Assembly: GCA_951213105.1 (NCBI GenBank)
Contig: OX578142.1
Location: 5,286,649-5,350,648, forward strand
Length of the DNA: 64,000 bases
Origin: Amaurobius ferox
Taxonomy: Eukaryota > Arthropoda > Arachnida > Araneae > Amaurobiidae
Direction of reading: 5' to 3'
The position numbers and the translations under genes are program-made. A model generated the notes under the pieces. That model saw nothing but the letters and a program-made list of their open reading frames with translations. It was not told the origin of the DNA and made no database searches. Shown piece by piece: positions 1-11,102 of this stretch. The first letter of the stretch is position 1, and each line of letters starts with the position of its first letter.

Positions 1-94
1 AATCTCAAAAACGATGGAACTAAGAGCAAATCGGTGCTAAATCACACTTTTGTTTTCTTTGCATTGGATTTGGGAAATCAGCAAAAATAAGAAT
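1..94 (+). repeat. Satellite monomer fragment left of the solo LTR
   Basis: Partial ~155-bp satellite monomer. It matches the monomers near 8765-8858 and 17527-17620, including the variant words ACGATGGAAC and GTTTTCTTTGC, so it is the left half of the monomer interrupted by the 95-2352 insertion. It ends in AGAAT, whose last four bases are repeated at 2353. Confidence 0.93.
91..94. repeat. Target-site duplication, left copy (GAAT)
   Basis: GAAT directly precedes the LTR start; the same four bases follow the LTR end at 2353-2356. The uninterrupted monomers at 8855-8858 and 17617-17620 carry GAAT only once, which is what a 4-bp duplication on insertion predicts. Confidence 0.85.
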
Positions 95-488
95 TGTTGT
101 GCTTAGATTCAGAGATTTTCATTACCTAAGGTTTTTAAGGTTCAAAATTCATGATTTTCCCCCTTCCCTTCAAAATTAATTTATGGTTATTGAATATTTC
201 GGCGATTTATCTCGTATTAACGTTTATTTATTATCCCTTTCATACATTTTTATATTCCAAATTACGCACACGAAGTATCTACAAACGCTAAAAGTATTCA
301 TAGAATCCTTTACTTATTCGCCTGTGCCCCTGTAATTTTCCTTTTCGGCCTTACGCCTTCACTTTTCGAACAGCAATTATATTACTCTGAAAGCGAAAAA
401 TAACGCTCCTTTTTGACCATTTCATTGCTTATCAGTTGAGTTGATGTTTATTCCAGATCTTTTGGGGTGCCTAAAATTCCGTAGGGTT

Positions 489-867
489 GGCGCCGCGGAG
501 CAATGAACTTTGGCGGGAAAAACGGGGTAGCTAGCTTGGCGGCATTTTCGTGCCGCGCGGTTCGTTGCGAAGTGTCCCATTTTTTAATTCCCCAGCGTAT
601 GTGAGGCGCTCTGTGTGCGGCGCAAGTTTTTTCACTCGCCAAGATTGGCGTCTCCTGGGAAGCGAAATTTGGTTGGCATGTTTGGAGTTCGATTCGGAGA
701 GTAGAACAGAGAGGTTGAAAAAAAGATTTTGGGGCCGCGGCCGGACCTCACGCTAAGGGGCCGCGGTCGCCGTAAGAATGTTTTGAGTCGGATTCTGAGC
801 AGTAGAGGAGTGAGGTTGAAAAAGTTTCTTAGGGCCGAGCATAGGGCTCGCGCCCCGGGTCGCCAGT
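489..867. promoter_or_regulatory. GC-rich, CpG-rich core of the long LTR
   Basis: In an otherwise AT-rich window this stretch is rich in CpG and contains the word GGGGCCGCGG twice (near 731 and 757), a GGCGCCGCGG block near 487 and CGCGCCCCGGG near 850. The same block is conserved in the other copies (about 56187-56570, 61795-62126 and 63393-63725). A compact CpG-rich core shared by all copies while neighbouring segments differ is compatible with promoter or leader sequence, but no TATA box or initiator could be fixed, so the role is an inference. Confidence 0.4.
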
Positions 868-1713
868 TGTAGTGAATATGCCTGCCTCCGAGTTCCAGCG
901 CATTTTGCAGGGATCCTCGTCAAAATGACAATTCTGCTTCAATTGCCTGTCAGCTAAGGATGGAGTTCGATTTTCTGCAGGTGCTGCCTGCACCAGAAGT
1001 GTCTGTCTACAAGTTCCGTATTTTCAGTGCTCGCAGTTAGTTCTTGATGTTGCTCCCAAGCGTCTGTGTACAAGCTTCATTCCACAAAAGTAGCGATATC
1101 CGTTGTTCATAATGTTTCTCCTAAGTGTCTGCCTACAAGTTGGTATCACCTAGGCGGAATGCCGTCAAAAGTGAAATTCCGTCCTACTGCCAGCATTGAT
1201 CAAAAGTGGCATTCGACTGCCGTCTATGTGCCCGGCTACAATTCATCGGTGTGTTTACGTACAACCTTCAGGTTCCTGAAGGGATTGGAACCTTGCCTCC
1301 TTCATAAGTGCTTTTTCCATGCAACCAGTCTCCTTTGGTTTTAAATGTGTTGTACAAATGCATCTTGTTTGCACACTGTTATTGGGTTTGGTGCTGCCAT
1401 CTATATTCACCAACTAGAATCTTTGCTGCTCAATTGATAATTATTGTTATAGTAAGAGCTGCGACGGCATTTTAATCATTTTATCTGTGGTGAATTCCTT
1501 TCGATACGGACAGCTTCGTTTTCTTTTTTTGTACCTTTGAGAATAATAATGATTTTGATACATGTACCAATTGGGAGTTTACATTTTACCATTTAGTGTT
1601 TGCTTTTATTATTCTGAATTTTGTAATTTTATCATTCACAATTTGTGTTTGGTTTTATTATTTTGAATTATTTATTTAACATTTTTAGTGGTGGACAGCT
1701 CAGGCAGACCAAA

Positions 1714-1733
1714 CTCTGGTCTTCAGACCAGAG
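1714..1733. other. Conserved 9-bp-stem hairpin in the LTR
   Basis: CTCTGGTCT and AGACCAGAG are exact reverse complements separated by two bases (TC). The same perfect hairpin occurs at 55425-55444 and 61070-61089 in the other LTR copies, next to the conserved word GTGGACAGCT or its complement. Conservation in three otherwise diverged copies suggests either function or simply common descent. Confidence 0.75.
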
Positions 1734-1760
1734 TGGAATCTGAACCTGGGATTTAATCTG

Positions 1761-1836
1761 ATAACTGGGAATCATATTAATAACTGGGATTTAATCTGAT
1801 AACTGGGAATTATATTAATAACTGGGATTTAAAATT
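1761..1836 (+). repeat. 38-bp direct duplication within the solo LTR
   Basis: Two tandem copies of a 38-bp unit built on ATAACTGGGAA and ATAACTGGGATTTAA words. The copies at about 55340-55410 and 60985-61055 hold only one unit, so this is a local expansion in this LTR. The larger block is itself made of repeated AACTGGG words. Confidence 0.75.
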
Positions 1837-4055
1837 GATAACTGGGTTATTTAATCTGGGTTTTAATATTTCTTTTCTTATCATCGCAATGTACTAACTT
1901 TAATTTTCCACTATACGATACTTTAAATTTAGCAAATTGGAAGGTGTTTAAATTTTATAACTTTTGTTTGTTTTTGAAAGTGTTAATAAAGCAAGTTTTA
2001 GTTTAACATATAAATGAGTTGAGTTTCCTTGTTGGCTGTGCTCTGTTTAATTCTGGGTTAAAGGTAAGTGAAGTTTTGAGAGAATTTGTTGATTGTTGAT
2101 GATAAGTATAAAAGGTAAACAACCAAGAAATATGCACAGGCCAAAAACACTGTAGGAAATGCAATTTAGAAAAAGAAACATTAGAATAAGTTAGAAGCAA
2201 AGAATATTAATACATATTTAGAAACTTTATTATCTTATATTAAAAGAAAAAGAAATCTTTAACTTATATAAAAAAGAAACCTAAATCAACTTATATTTAC
2301 TTTAGAAGCAAATAAAGAAAAATAAATAAAATAATGCTTATTATTCACAACAGAATAATTCATTTACAATATCTCCCAAGTCAAGCTCCGGATTTCCTTT
2401 TTGAGACAGAAAAGTGAATCTCAAAAAGATGGAATTAAGCGCAGATGGGTTCTAAATAACTCTTTTGTTTTATTTGCATTGGATTTGGAAAATTACTGAA
2501 AATAAGAATAATTCATTTACAATATCACCCAAATCAAGCTTTTGATTTCCTTTTTCACCCAGTAAAGTGAATCTCAAAAAAGATGGAACTAAGCGCCAAT
2601 CGGTGCTAAATCACACTTTTGTTTTATTTGCATTGGATTTGGGAAATCAAAACAAAATAAGAATAATTCATTTACAATATCTCCCAAATCATTCTTCCGA
2701 TTTCCTTTTAGAATAAGAAAAGTGAATTTAAAAGATGGAATTAAGCGCAAATGGGTACAAAATCTCTCTTTTGTTTTATTTGAATTGGATTTGGAAAATT
2801 ACTGAAAATAAGAATCATTCATTTACAATATCACCCAAATCCAGTTTATGATTTCCGTTTTTAGCCAGAAAGGTGAATCTCAAAATATATGGAATTAAGC
2901 CAAATGGGTTCTAAATAACTCTTTTCTTTTATTTGCATTGGGTTTGGGAAATTAACAGAAAATAAGAATAATTCATTTTAATATCACCCAAATCCAGCGC
3001 TTCCAATTTCCTTTTTCACCCAGTAAAGTGAATCTCAAAAAAGATGGAACTAAGCGCAAATCGGTGCTAAAACACACTTTTGTTTTATTTGCATTGGATT
3101 TGGGAAATCAACAGAAAATAAGAATAATTCAATTACAATGTCACCTAAATCAAGCTTCAGATTTCCTTTTTCAGCCAGAAAAGTGAATCTCAAAAAAGAT
3201 AGAATTATGACTCACTCTTCTGTTTTATTTCCATTGGCTATAGGAAATCAACAGAAAATAAGAAAAATTCATTTACAATATCACCCAAATCAAGCTTCTG
3301 AATTTCTTTTTTCAGCCAGAAATATAAATCTCAAAATATTTGGAAGCCCAAATGGGTTCTAAATTACTCTTTTGTTTTATTTGCATTGGCTTTGGGAAAT
3401 CAACAGAAAATAAGAAATTTCATTTCCAATATCACCCAAATCAAGCTTCAGATTTCCTTTTACAGCCAGAAATGTGAATCTTAAAAAAGATGGAATGAAC
3501 CGCAAATGGGTGCTAAATCACTCTTTTGTTTTATTTGCATTGGATTTGGGAAATTAACAGAAAATAAGAATAATTCATTTTAATATCACCCAAATCCAGC
3601 TTCCAATTTCCTTTTTTCAGCAAGAAAAGTGAATCTCAAAAAAGATGGAATTAACCGCAAATGGGTGCTAAATCACACTTTTGTTTTATTTGCATTGGAT
3701 TTGGGAAATCAACAGAAAATAAGAATAATTCAATTACAATATCACCTAAATCAAGCTTCTGATTTCCTTTTTCAGCCAGAAATGTGAATCTGAAAAAAGA
3801 TGGAATTAACCACAAATGGGTGCTAAATCACACTTTTGTTTTATTTGCATTGGATTTGGGAAATCAACACAAAATAAGAATAATTCATTTACAATATCTC
3901 CCAAATCATTCTTCTGATTACCTTTTGGAGCAAGAAAACTGAATTTAAATGATGGAATTAAGCGCAAATGGGTTCTAAATAACTCTTTTGTTTTATTTGC
4001 ATTGGATTTGGAAAATTACTGAAATTAAGAATCATTCATTTACAATATCATCCAA

Positions 4056-4114
4056 TCCGGATATCCAACTTGCCGCTCTATGTCTTAGGACGAGTCGGCT
4101 GGCCTGGGCTTTCG
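4056..4114 (+). repeat. 59-bp GC-rich insert in satellite, copy 1 of 16 (GGATATC form)
   Basis: A monomer is interrupted by 59 bp of GC-rich sequence (TCCGGATATCC ... CTTAGGACGAGTCGG ... GGGCTTTCG) unlike any satellite base order. It is bracketed by ACAATATCATCCAA (4042-4055) and a near-identical ACAATATCATACAA (4115-4128); in other copies the two 14-mers are identical. The net gain is 73 bp per monomer. The origin of the 59 bp is not recognised; I see no tRNA or snRNA fold and no hammerhead core. GTCG and CGAC inside it can pair. Confidence 0.85.
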
Positions 4115-6124
4115 ACAATATCATACAAATTCAGTTTATGATTTCCGTTTTTAGACAGAAAGGTGAATCTCAAAACATATGGAATTAAGCATAAATGGGT
4201 TCTAAATTACTCTTTTGTTTTATTTGCACTGGATTTGGGAATTCAACAGAAAATAAAAATAATTCATTTACGATATAACCCAAATCAAGCTTCTGAATTC
4301 CTTTTTTCAGCCAGAAATATAAATCTCAAAATATATGGAAGTAAGTCCAAATGGGTTCTAAATTACTCTTTTGTTTTATTTGCATTGGCTTTGGGAAATC
4401 AACCAAAAATAAGAAAAAATCATTTACAATATCACCCAAATCAAGTTTATGATTTCCGTTTCTAGCCAGAAAAGTGAATCTCAAAATATATGAAATTAAG
4501 CGCAAATGGGTTCTAAATTACTCTTTTGTTTTATTTGCATTGGAATTGCGAAATCAAGAGAAAATAAAAATCATTCATTTATGATATCACACAAATCAAG
4601 CTTCAGATTTCCTTTTTCAGCCAGAAAAGTGAATCTCAAAAAAGATAGAATTATACGCAAATGAGTTCTAAATCACTCACTCTACTGTTTTATTTCCATT
4701 GGCTATAGGAAATCAACAGAAAATAAGAAAAATTCATTTACAATATCACCCAAATCAAGTTTATGATTTCCGTTTCTAGCCAGAAAAGTGAATCTCAAAA
4801 TATATGGAATTAAGCGCAAATGGGTTCTAAATTACTCTTTTGTTTTATTTGCATTGGAATTGCAAAATCAAGAGAAAATAAAAATCATTCATTTATGATA
4901 TCACACAAATCAAGCTTCAGATTTCCTTTTTCAGCCAGAAATGTGAATCTGAAAAAAGATGGAATTAACCGCAAATGGGTGTTAAATCACACTTTTGTTT
5001 TATTTGCATTGGATTTGGGAAATCAAAACAAAATAAGAATAATTCATTTACAATATCTCCCAAATCATTCTTCTGATTTCCTTTTAGAATAAGAAAAGTG
5101 AATTTAAAAGATGGAATTAAGCGCAAATGGTTACAAAATCTCTCTTTTGTTTTATTTGAATTGGATTTGGAAAATTACTGAAAATAAGAATCATTCATTT
5201 ACAATATCACCCAAATCCAGTTTATGATTTCCGTTTTTAGCCAGAAAGGTGAATCTCAAAATATATGGAATTAAGCCAAATGGATTCTAAATAACTCTTT
5301 TCTTTTATTTGCATTGGGTTTGGGAAATTAACAGAAAATAAGAATAATTCATTTTAATATCACCCAAATCCAGCGCTTCCAATTTCCTTTTTCACCCAGT
5401 AAAGTGAATCTCAAAAAAGATGGAACTAAGCGCAAATCGGTGCTAAAACACACTTTTGTTTTATTTGCATTGGATTTGGGAAATCAACAGAAAATAAGAA
5501 TAATTCAATTACAATGTCACCTAAATCAAGCTTCAGATTTCCTTTTTCAGCCAGAAAAGTGAATCTCAAAACAGATAGAATTATGACTCACTCTTCTGTT
5601 TTATTTCCATTGGCTATAGGAAATCAACAGAAAATAAGAAAAATTCATTTACAATATCACCCAAATCAAGCTTCTGAATTTCTTTTTTCAGCCAGAAATA
5701 TAAATCTCAAAATATTTGGAAGCCCAAATGGGTTCTAAATTACTCTTTTGTTTTATTTGCATTGGCTTTGGGAAATCAACAGAAAATAAGAAATTTCATT
5801 TCCAATATCACCCAAATCAAGCTTCAGATTTCCTTTTACAGCCAGAAATGTGAATCTTAAAAAAGATGGAATGAACCGCAAATGGGTGCTAAATCACTCT
5901 TTTGTTTTATTTGCATTGGATTTGGGAAATTAACAGAAAATTGGACTAATTCATTTTAATATCACCCAAATCCAGCTTCCAATTTCCTTTTTTCAGCAAG
6001 AAAAGTGAATCTCAAAAAAGATTGAATTAACCGCAAATGGGTGCTAAATAACTCTTTTGTTTTATTTGCATTGGATTTGGAAAATTACTGAAATTAAGAA
6101 TCATTCATTTACAATATCATCCAA

Positions 6125-6183
6125 TCCGGATATCCAACTTGCCGCTCTATGTCTTAGGACGAGTCGGCTGGCCTGGGCTTTCG
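6125..6183 (+). repeat. 59-bp insert, copy 2 (GGATATC form)
   Basis: Lies 2069 bp after copy 1 and reads the same, so it spread as part of the 2069-bp unit. Confidence 0.85.
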
Positions 6184-8346
6184 ACAATATCATACAAATT
6201 CAGTTTATGATTTCCGTTTTTAGACAGAAAGGTGAATCTCAAAACATATGGAATTAAGCATAAATGGGTTCTAAATTACTCTTTTGTTTTATTTGCACTG
6301 GATTTGGGAATTCAACAGAAAATAAAAATAATTCATTTACGATATAACCCAAATCAAGCTTCTGAATTCCTTTTTTCAGCCAGAAATATAAATCTCAAAA
6401 TATATGGAAGTAAGTCCAAATGGGTTCTAAATTACTCTTTTGTTTTATTTGCATTGGCTTTGGGAAATCAACCAAAAATAAGAAAAAATCATTTACAATA
6501 TCACCCAAATCAAGTTTATGATTTCCGTTTCTAGCCAGAAAAGTGAATCTCAAAATATATGAAATTAAGCGCAAATGGGTTCTAAATTACTCTTTTGTTT
6601 TATTTGCATTGGAATTGCGAAATCAAGAGAAAATAAAAATCATTCATTTATGATATCACACAAATCAAGCTTCAGATTTCCTTTTTCAGCCAGAAAAGTG
6701 AATCTCAAAAAAGATAGAATTATACGCAAATGAGTTCTAAATCACTCACTCTACTGTTTTATTTCCATTGGCTATAGGAAATCAACAGAAAATAAGAAAA
6801 ATTCATTTACAATATAACCCAAATCAAGTTTATGATTTCCGTTTCTAGCGAGAAAAGTGAATCTCAAAATATATGGAATTAAGCGCAAATGGGTTCTAAA
6901 TTACTCTTTTGTTTTATTTGCATTGGAATTGCGAAATCAAGAGAAAATAAAAATCATTCATTTATGATATCACACAAATCAAGCTTCAGATTTCCTTTTT
7001 CAGCCAGAAATGTGAATCTGAAAAAAGATGGAATTAACCGCAAATGGGTGTTAAATCACACTTTTGTTTTATTTGCATTGGATTTGGGAAATCAAAACAA
7101 AATAAGAATAATTCATTTACAATATCTCCCAAATCATTCTTCTGATTTCCTTTTAGAATAAGAAAAGTGAATTTAAAAGATGGAATTAAGCGCAAATGGG
7201 TACAAAATCTCTCTTTTGTTTTATTTGAATTGGATTTGGAAAATTACTGAAAATAAGAATCATTCATTTACAATATCACCCAAATCCAGTTTATGATTTC
7301 CGTTTTTAGCCAGAAAGGTGAATCTCAAAATATATGGAATTAAGCCAAATGGGTTCTAAATAACTCTTTTCTTTTATTTGCATTGGGTTTGGGAAATTAA
7401 CAGAAAATAAGAATAATTCATTTTAATATCACCCAAATCCAGCGCTTCCAATTTCCTTTTTCACCCAGTAAAGTGAATCTCAAAAAAGATGGAACTAAGC
7501 GCAAATCGGTGCTAAAACACACTTTTGTTTTATTTGCATTGGATTTGGGAAATCAACAGAAAATAAGAATAATTCAATTACAATGTCACCTAAATCAAGC
7601 TTCAGATTTCCTTTTTCAGCCAGAAAAGTGAATCTCAAAAAAGATAGAATTATGACTCACTCTTCTGTTTTATTTCCATTGGCTATAGGAAATCAACAGA
7701 AAATAAGAAAAATTCATTTACAATATCACCCAAATCAAGCTTCTGAATTTCTTTTTTCAGCAAGAAATATAAATCTCAAAATATTTGGAAGCCCAAATGG
7801 GTTCTAAATTACTCTTTTGTTTTATTTGCATTGGCTTTGGGAAATCAACAGAAAATAAGAAATTTCATTTCCAATATCACCCAAATCAAGGTTCAGATTT
7901 CCTTTTACAGCCAGAAATGTGAATCTTAAAAAAGATGGAATGAACCGCAAATGGGTGCTAAATCACTCTTTTGTTTTATTTGCATTGGATTTGGGAAATT
8001 AACAGAAAATAAGAATAATTCATTTTAATATCACCCAAATCCAGCTTCCAATTTCCTTTTTCATCCAGAAAAGTGAATCTCAAAAAAGATGGAATTAAGC
8101 GCATATCGGTTCTAATTCACACTTTTGTTTAATTTGCATTGGATTTGGGAAATTAACTGAAAATAAGAATAATTCATTTACAATATCTCCCAAGTCAAGT
8201 TCCAGATTTCCTTTTTGAGCCAGAAAAGTGAATCTCAAAAAGATGGAATTAAGCGCAGATGGGTTCTAAATAACTCTTTTGTTTTATTTGCATTGGATAT
8301 TGAAAATTACTGAAAATAAGAATCATTCATTTACAATATCATCCAA

Positions 8347-8405
8347 TCCGGCTATCCAACTTGCCGCTCTATATCTTAGGACGAGTCGGCTGGCCTGGGC
8401 TTTCG
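8347..8405 (+). repeat. 59-bp insert, copy 3 (GGCTATC, CTCTATATC form)
   Basis: Variant form. Both 14-bp flanks read ACAATATCATCCAA, making this and copies 7, 10 and 13 the best examples of the perfect direct repeat. Confidence 0.85.
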
Positions 8406-11043
8406 ACAATATCATCCAAATACAGTTTATGATTTCCGTTTTTAGACAGAAAGGTTAATCTCAAAATATATGGAATTAAGCATAAATGGGTTCTAAATTA
8501 CTCTTTTGTTTTATTTGCACTGGATTTGGGAATTCAACAGAAAATAAAAATAATTCATTTACGATATCACCCAAATCAAGCTTCTGATTTCCTTTTTCAG
8601 CCAGAAATGTGAATCTTAAAAAAGATGGAATTAACCGCAAATGGGTGTAAATAACTCTTTTGTTTTATTTGCATTGGATTTGGGAAATTAACAGAAAATA
8701 AGAATAATTCATTTTAATATCATCTAAATCCAGCTTCCAATTTCCTTTTTCAGCCAGAAAAGTGAATCTCAAAAACGATGGAACTAAGAGCAAATCGGTG
8801 CTAAATCACACTTTTGTTTTCTTTGCATTGGATTTGGGAAATCAGCAAAAATAAGAATAATTCATTTACAATATCTCCCAAGTCAAGCTCCGGATTTCCT
8901 TTTTGAGCCAGAAAAGTGAATCTCAAAAAGATGGAATTAAGCGCAGATGGGTTCTAAATAACTCTTTTGTTTTATTTGCATTGGATTTGGAAAATTACTG
9001 AAAATAAGAATCATTCATTTACAATATCACCCAAATCAAGCTTTTGATTTCCTTTTTCAGCCAGAAATGTCAATCTCAATATATATGGAATTAAGCCAAA
9101 TGGGTTCTAAATAATCTTTTCTTTTATTTGCATTGGATTTGGGAAATTAACGAGAAATAAGAATAATTCATTTTAATATCACCCAAATCCAGCTTCCAAT
9201 TTCCTTTTTCACCCAGTAAAGTGAATCTCAAAAAAGATGGAACTAAGCGCCAATCGGTGCTAAATCACACTTCTGTTTTATTTGCATTGGATTTGGGAAA
9301 TCAACAGAAAATAAGAATAATTCAATTACAATATCACCTAAATCAAGCTTCAGATTTCCTTTTTCAGCCAGAAAAGTGAATCTCAAAAAAGATAGAATTA
9401 TGCGCAAATGAGTTCTAAATCACTCACTCTTCTGTTTTATTTAGATTGGTTATAGGAAATCAACAGAAAATAAGAAAAATTCATTTACAATATCACCCAA
9501 ATATAGTTTATGATTTCCGTTTCTAGCCAGAAAAGTGAATCTCAAAATATATGGAATTAAGCGCAAATGGGTTCTAAATTACTCTTTTGTTTTATTTGCA
9601 TTGGAATTGCGAAATCAAGAGAAAATAAAAATCATTCATTTATGATATCACACAAATCAAGCTTCAGATTTCCTTTTTCAGCCAGAAAAGTGAATCTCAA
9701 AAAAGATAGAATTATACGCAAATGAGTTCTAAATCACTCACTCTTCTGTTTTATTTCCATTGGCTATAGGAAATCAACAGAAAATAAGAAAAATTCATTT
9801 ACAATATCACCCAAATCAAGTTTATGATTTCCGTTTCTAGCCAGAAAAGTGAATCTCAAAATATATGGAATTAAGCGCAAATGGGTTCTAAATTACTCTT
9901 TTGTTTTATTTGCATTGGAATTGCGAAATCAAGAGAAAAAAAAATCATTCATTTATGATATCACACAAATCAAGCTTCAGATTTCCTTTTTCAGCCAGAA
10001 ATGTGAATCTGAAAAAAGATGGAATTAACCGCAAATGGGTGTTAAATCACACTTTTGTTTTATTTGCATTGGATTTGGGAAATCAACACAAAATAAGAGT
10101 AATTCATTTACAATATCTCCCTAATCATTCTTCTGATTTCCATTTTAAGTAAGAAAAGTGAATTTAAAAGATGGAATTAAGTGCAAATGGGTACTAAATC
10201 TCTCTTTTGTTTTATTTTAATTGGATTTGGAAAATTGCTTAAAATAAGAATCATTCATTTACAATATCCCCCAAATCAAGCTTCTGAATTTCTTTTTTCA
10301 GACAGAAATGTAAATCTCAAAATATATGGAATAAAGCCAAATGGGTTCTAAATCACTCTTTGGTTTTATTTGCATTGCATTTGGAAAATTACTGAAAACA
10401 AGAATCATTCATTTACAATATCACCCAAATCATGCTTCTGATTTCCTTTTTCAGCCAGAAATGTCAATCTCAAAATTTATGGAATAAAGCCAAATGGGTT
10501 CTAAATAACTCTTTTCTTTTATTCGCATTGGATTCGGGAAATCAACAGAAAATAAGAATAATTCATTTTAATATCACCCAAATCCAGCTTCCAATTTCCT
10601 TTTTTCAGCAAGAAAAGTGAATCTCAAAAAAGATGGAATTAACCGCAAATGGGTGCTAAATCACACTTTTGTTTTATTTGCATTGGATTTGGGAAATCAA
10701 CAGAAAATAAGAATAATTCAATTACAATATCACCTAAATCAAGCTTCTGATTTCCTTTTTCAGCCAGAAATGTGAATCTGAAAAAAGATGGAATTAACCA
10801 CAAATGGGTGCTAAATCACACTTTTGTTTTATTTGCATTGGATTTGGGAAATCAACACAAAATAAGAATAATTCATTTACAATATCTCCCAAATCATTCT
10901 TCTGATTATCTTTTGGAGCAAGAAAACTGAATTTAAATGATGGAATTAAGCGCAAATGGGTTCTAAATAACTCTTTTGTTTTATTTGCATTGGAGTTGGA
11001 AAATTACTGAAATTAAGAATCATTCATTTACAATATCATCCAA

Positions 11044-11102
11044 TCCGGATATCCAACTTGCCGCTCTATGTCTTAGGACGAGTCGGCTGGCCTGGGCTTT
11101 CG
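11044..11102 (+). repeat. 59-bp insert, copy 4 (GGATATC form)
   Basis: Within the first 1930-bp unit; the preceding monomer has the GCATTGGAGTTGG variant shared only with copy 5. Confidence 0.85.

Larger units (their letters stand above)
95..2352 (+). mobile_element. Solo LTR-like element, 2258 bp
   Basis: The unit begins TGTTGTG and ends CACAACA, so it has the TG...CA termini of an LTR inside a perfect 7-bp terminal inverted repeat, and it is flanked by GAAT duplications in satellite. It is homologous, in reverse orientation, to 54862-56964 and to the truncated copy 60496-62126, and in the same orientation to 62953-64000. Those copies abut a non-coding internal region; this one has satellite on both sides, so it is best read as a solo LTR left by recombination between the two LTRs of an insertion. 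Sense direction follows the TGG primer site seen next to the 60496 copy; it is not certain. AATAAA hexamers lie near 1985. There is no credible protein: small open frames inside are interrupted differently in other copies. The family is not recognised by name. Confidence 0.83.
3988..8000 (+). repeat. Two tandem 2069-bp higher-order units
   Basis: Corresponding landmarks lie exactly 2069 bp apart (for example 3988/6057, 4163/6232, 4820/6889 and 5514/7583), with only scattered substitutions. Each unit contains one copy of the 59-bp insert. Removing the 73 bp added by the insert and its duplicated flank leaves 1996 bp, about 13 monomers. The right end is approximate. The same spacing recurs at 14276/16345, 21289/23358 and 22815/24884. 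Confidence 0.85.

Noticed and set aside
448..642. Conserved 64-codon minus-strand frame in the CpG-rich LTR core (also at 56410-56604 plus and 63312-63617 minus) whose stop overlaps an AATAAA
   Set aside because: Its N-terminal half is read in a different frame in the 56410 copy because of small indels, so protein-level constraint is not shown; DNA identity between copies explains the match.
2003..2200. Minus-strand frame shared with 60650-60856 and with the 55030-55190 region, with a shared NPELNRAQPT stretch
   Set aside because: A variable T-run upstream changes the frame between copies, and no known motif is present. It looks like conserved LTR DNA.
4056..4114. Possible hammerhead ribozyme in the 59-bp insert (GGACGAGTCG followed by CGAC)
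   Set aside because: The obligatory CTGANGA and GAAA core bases are not present on either strand; only part of a stem II-like pairing exists.
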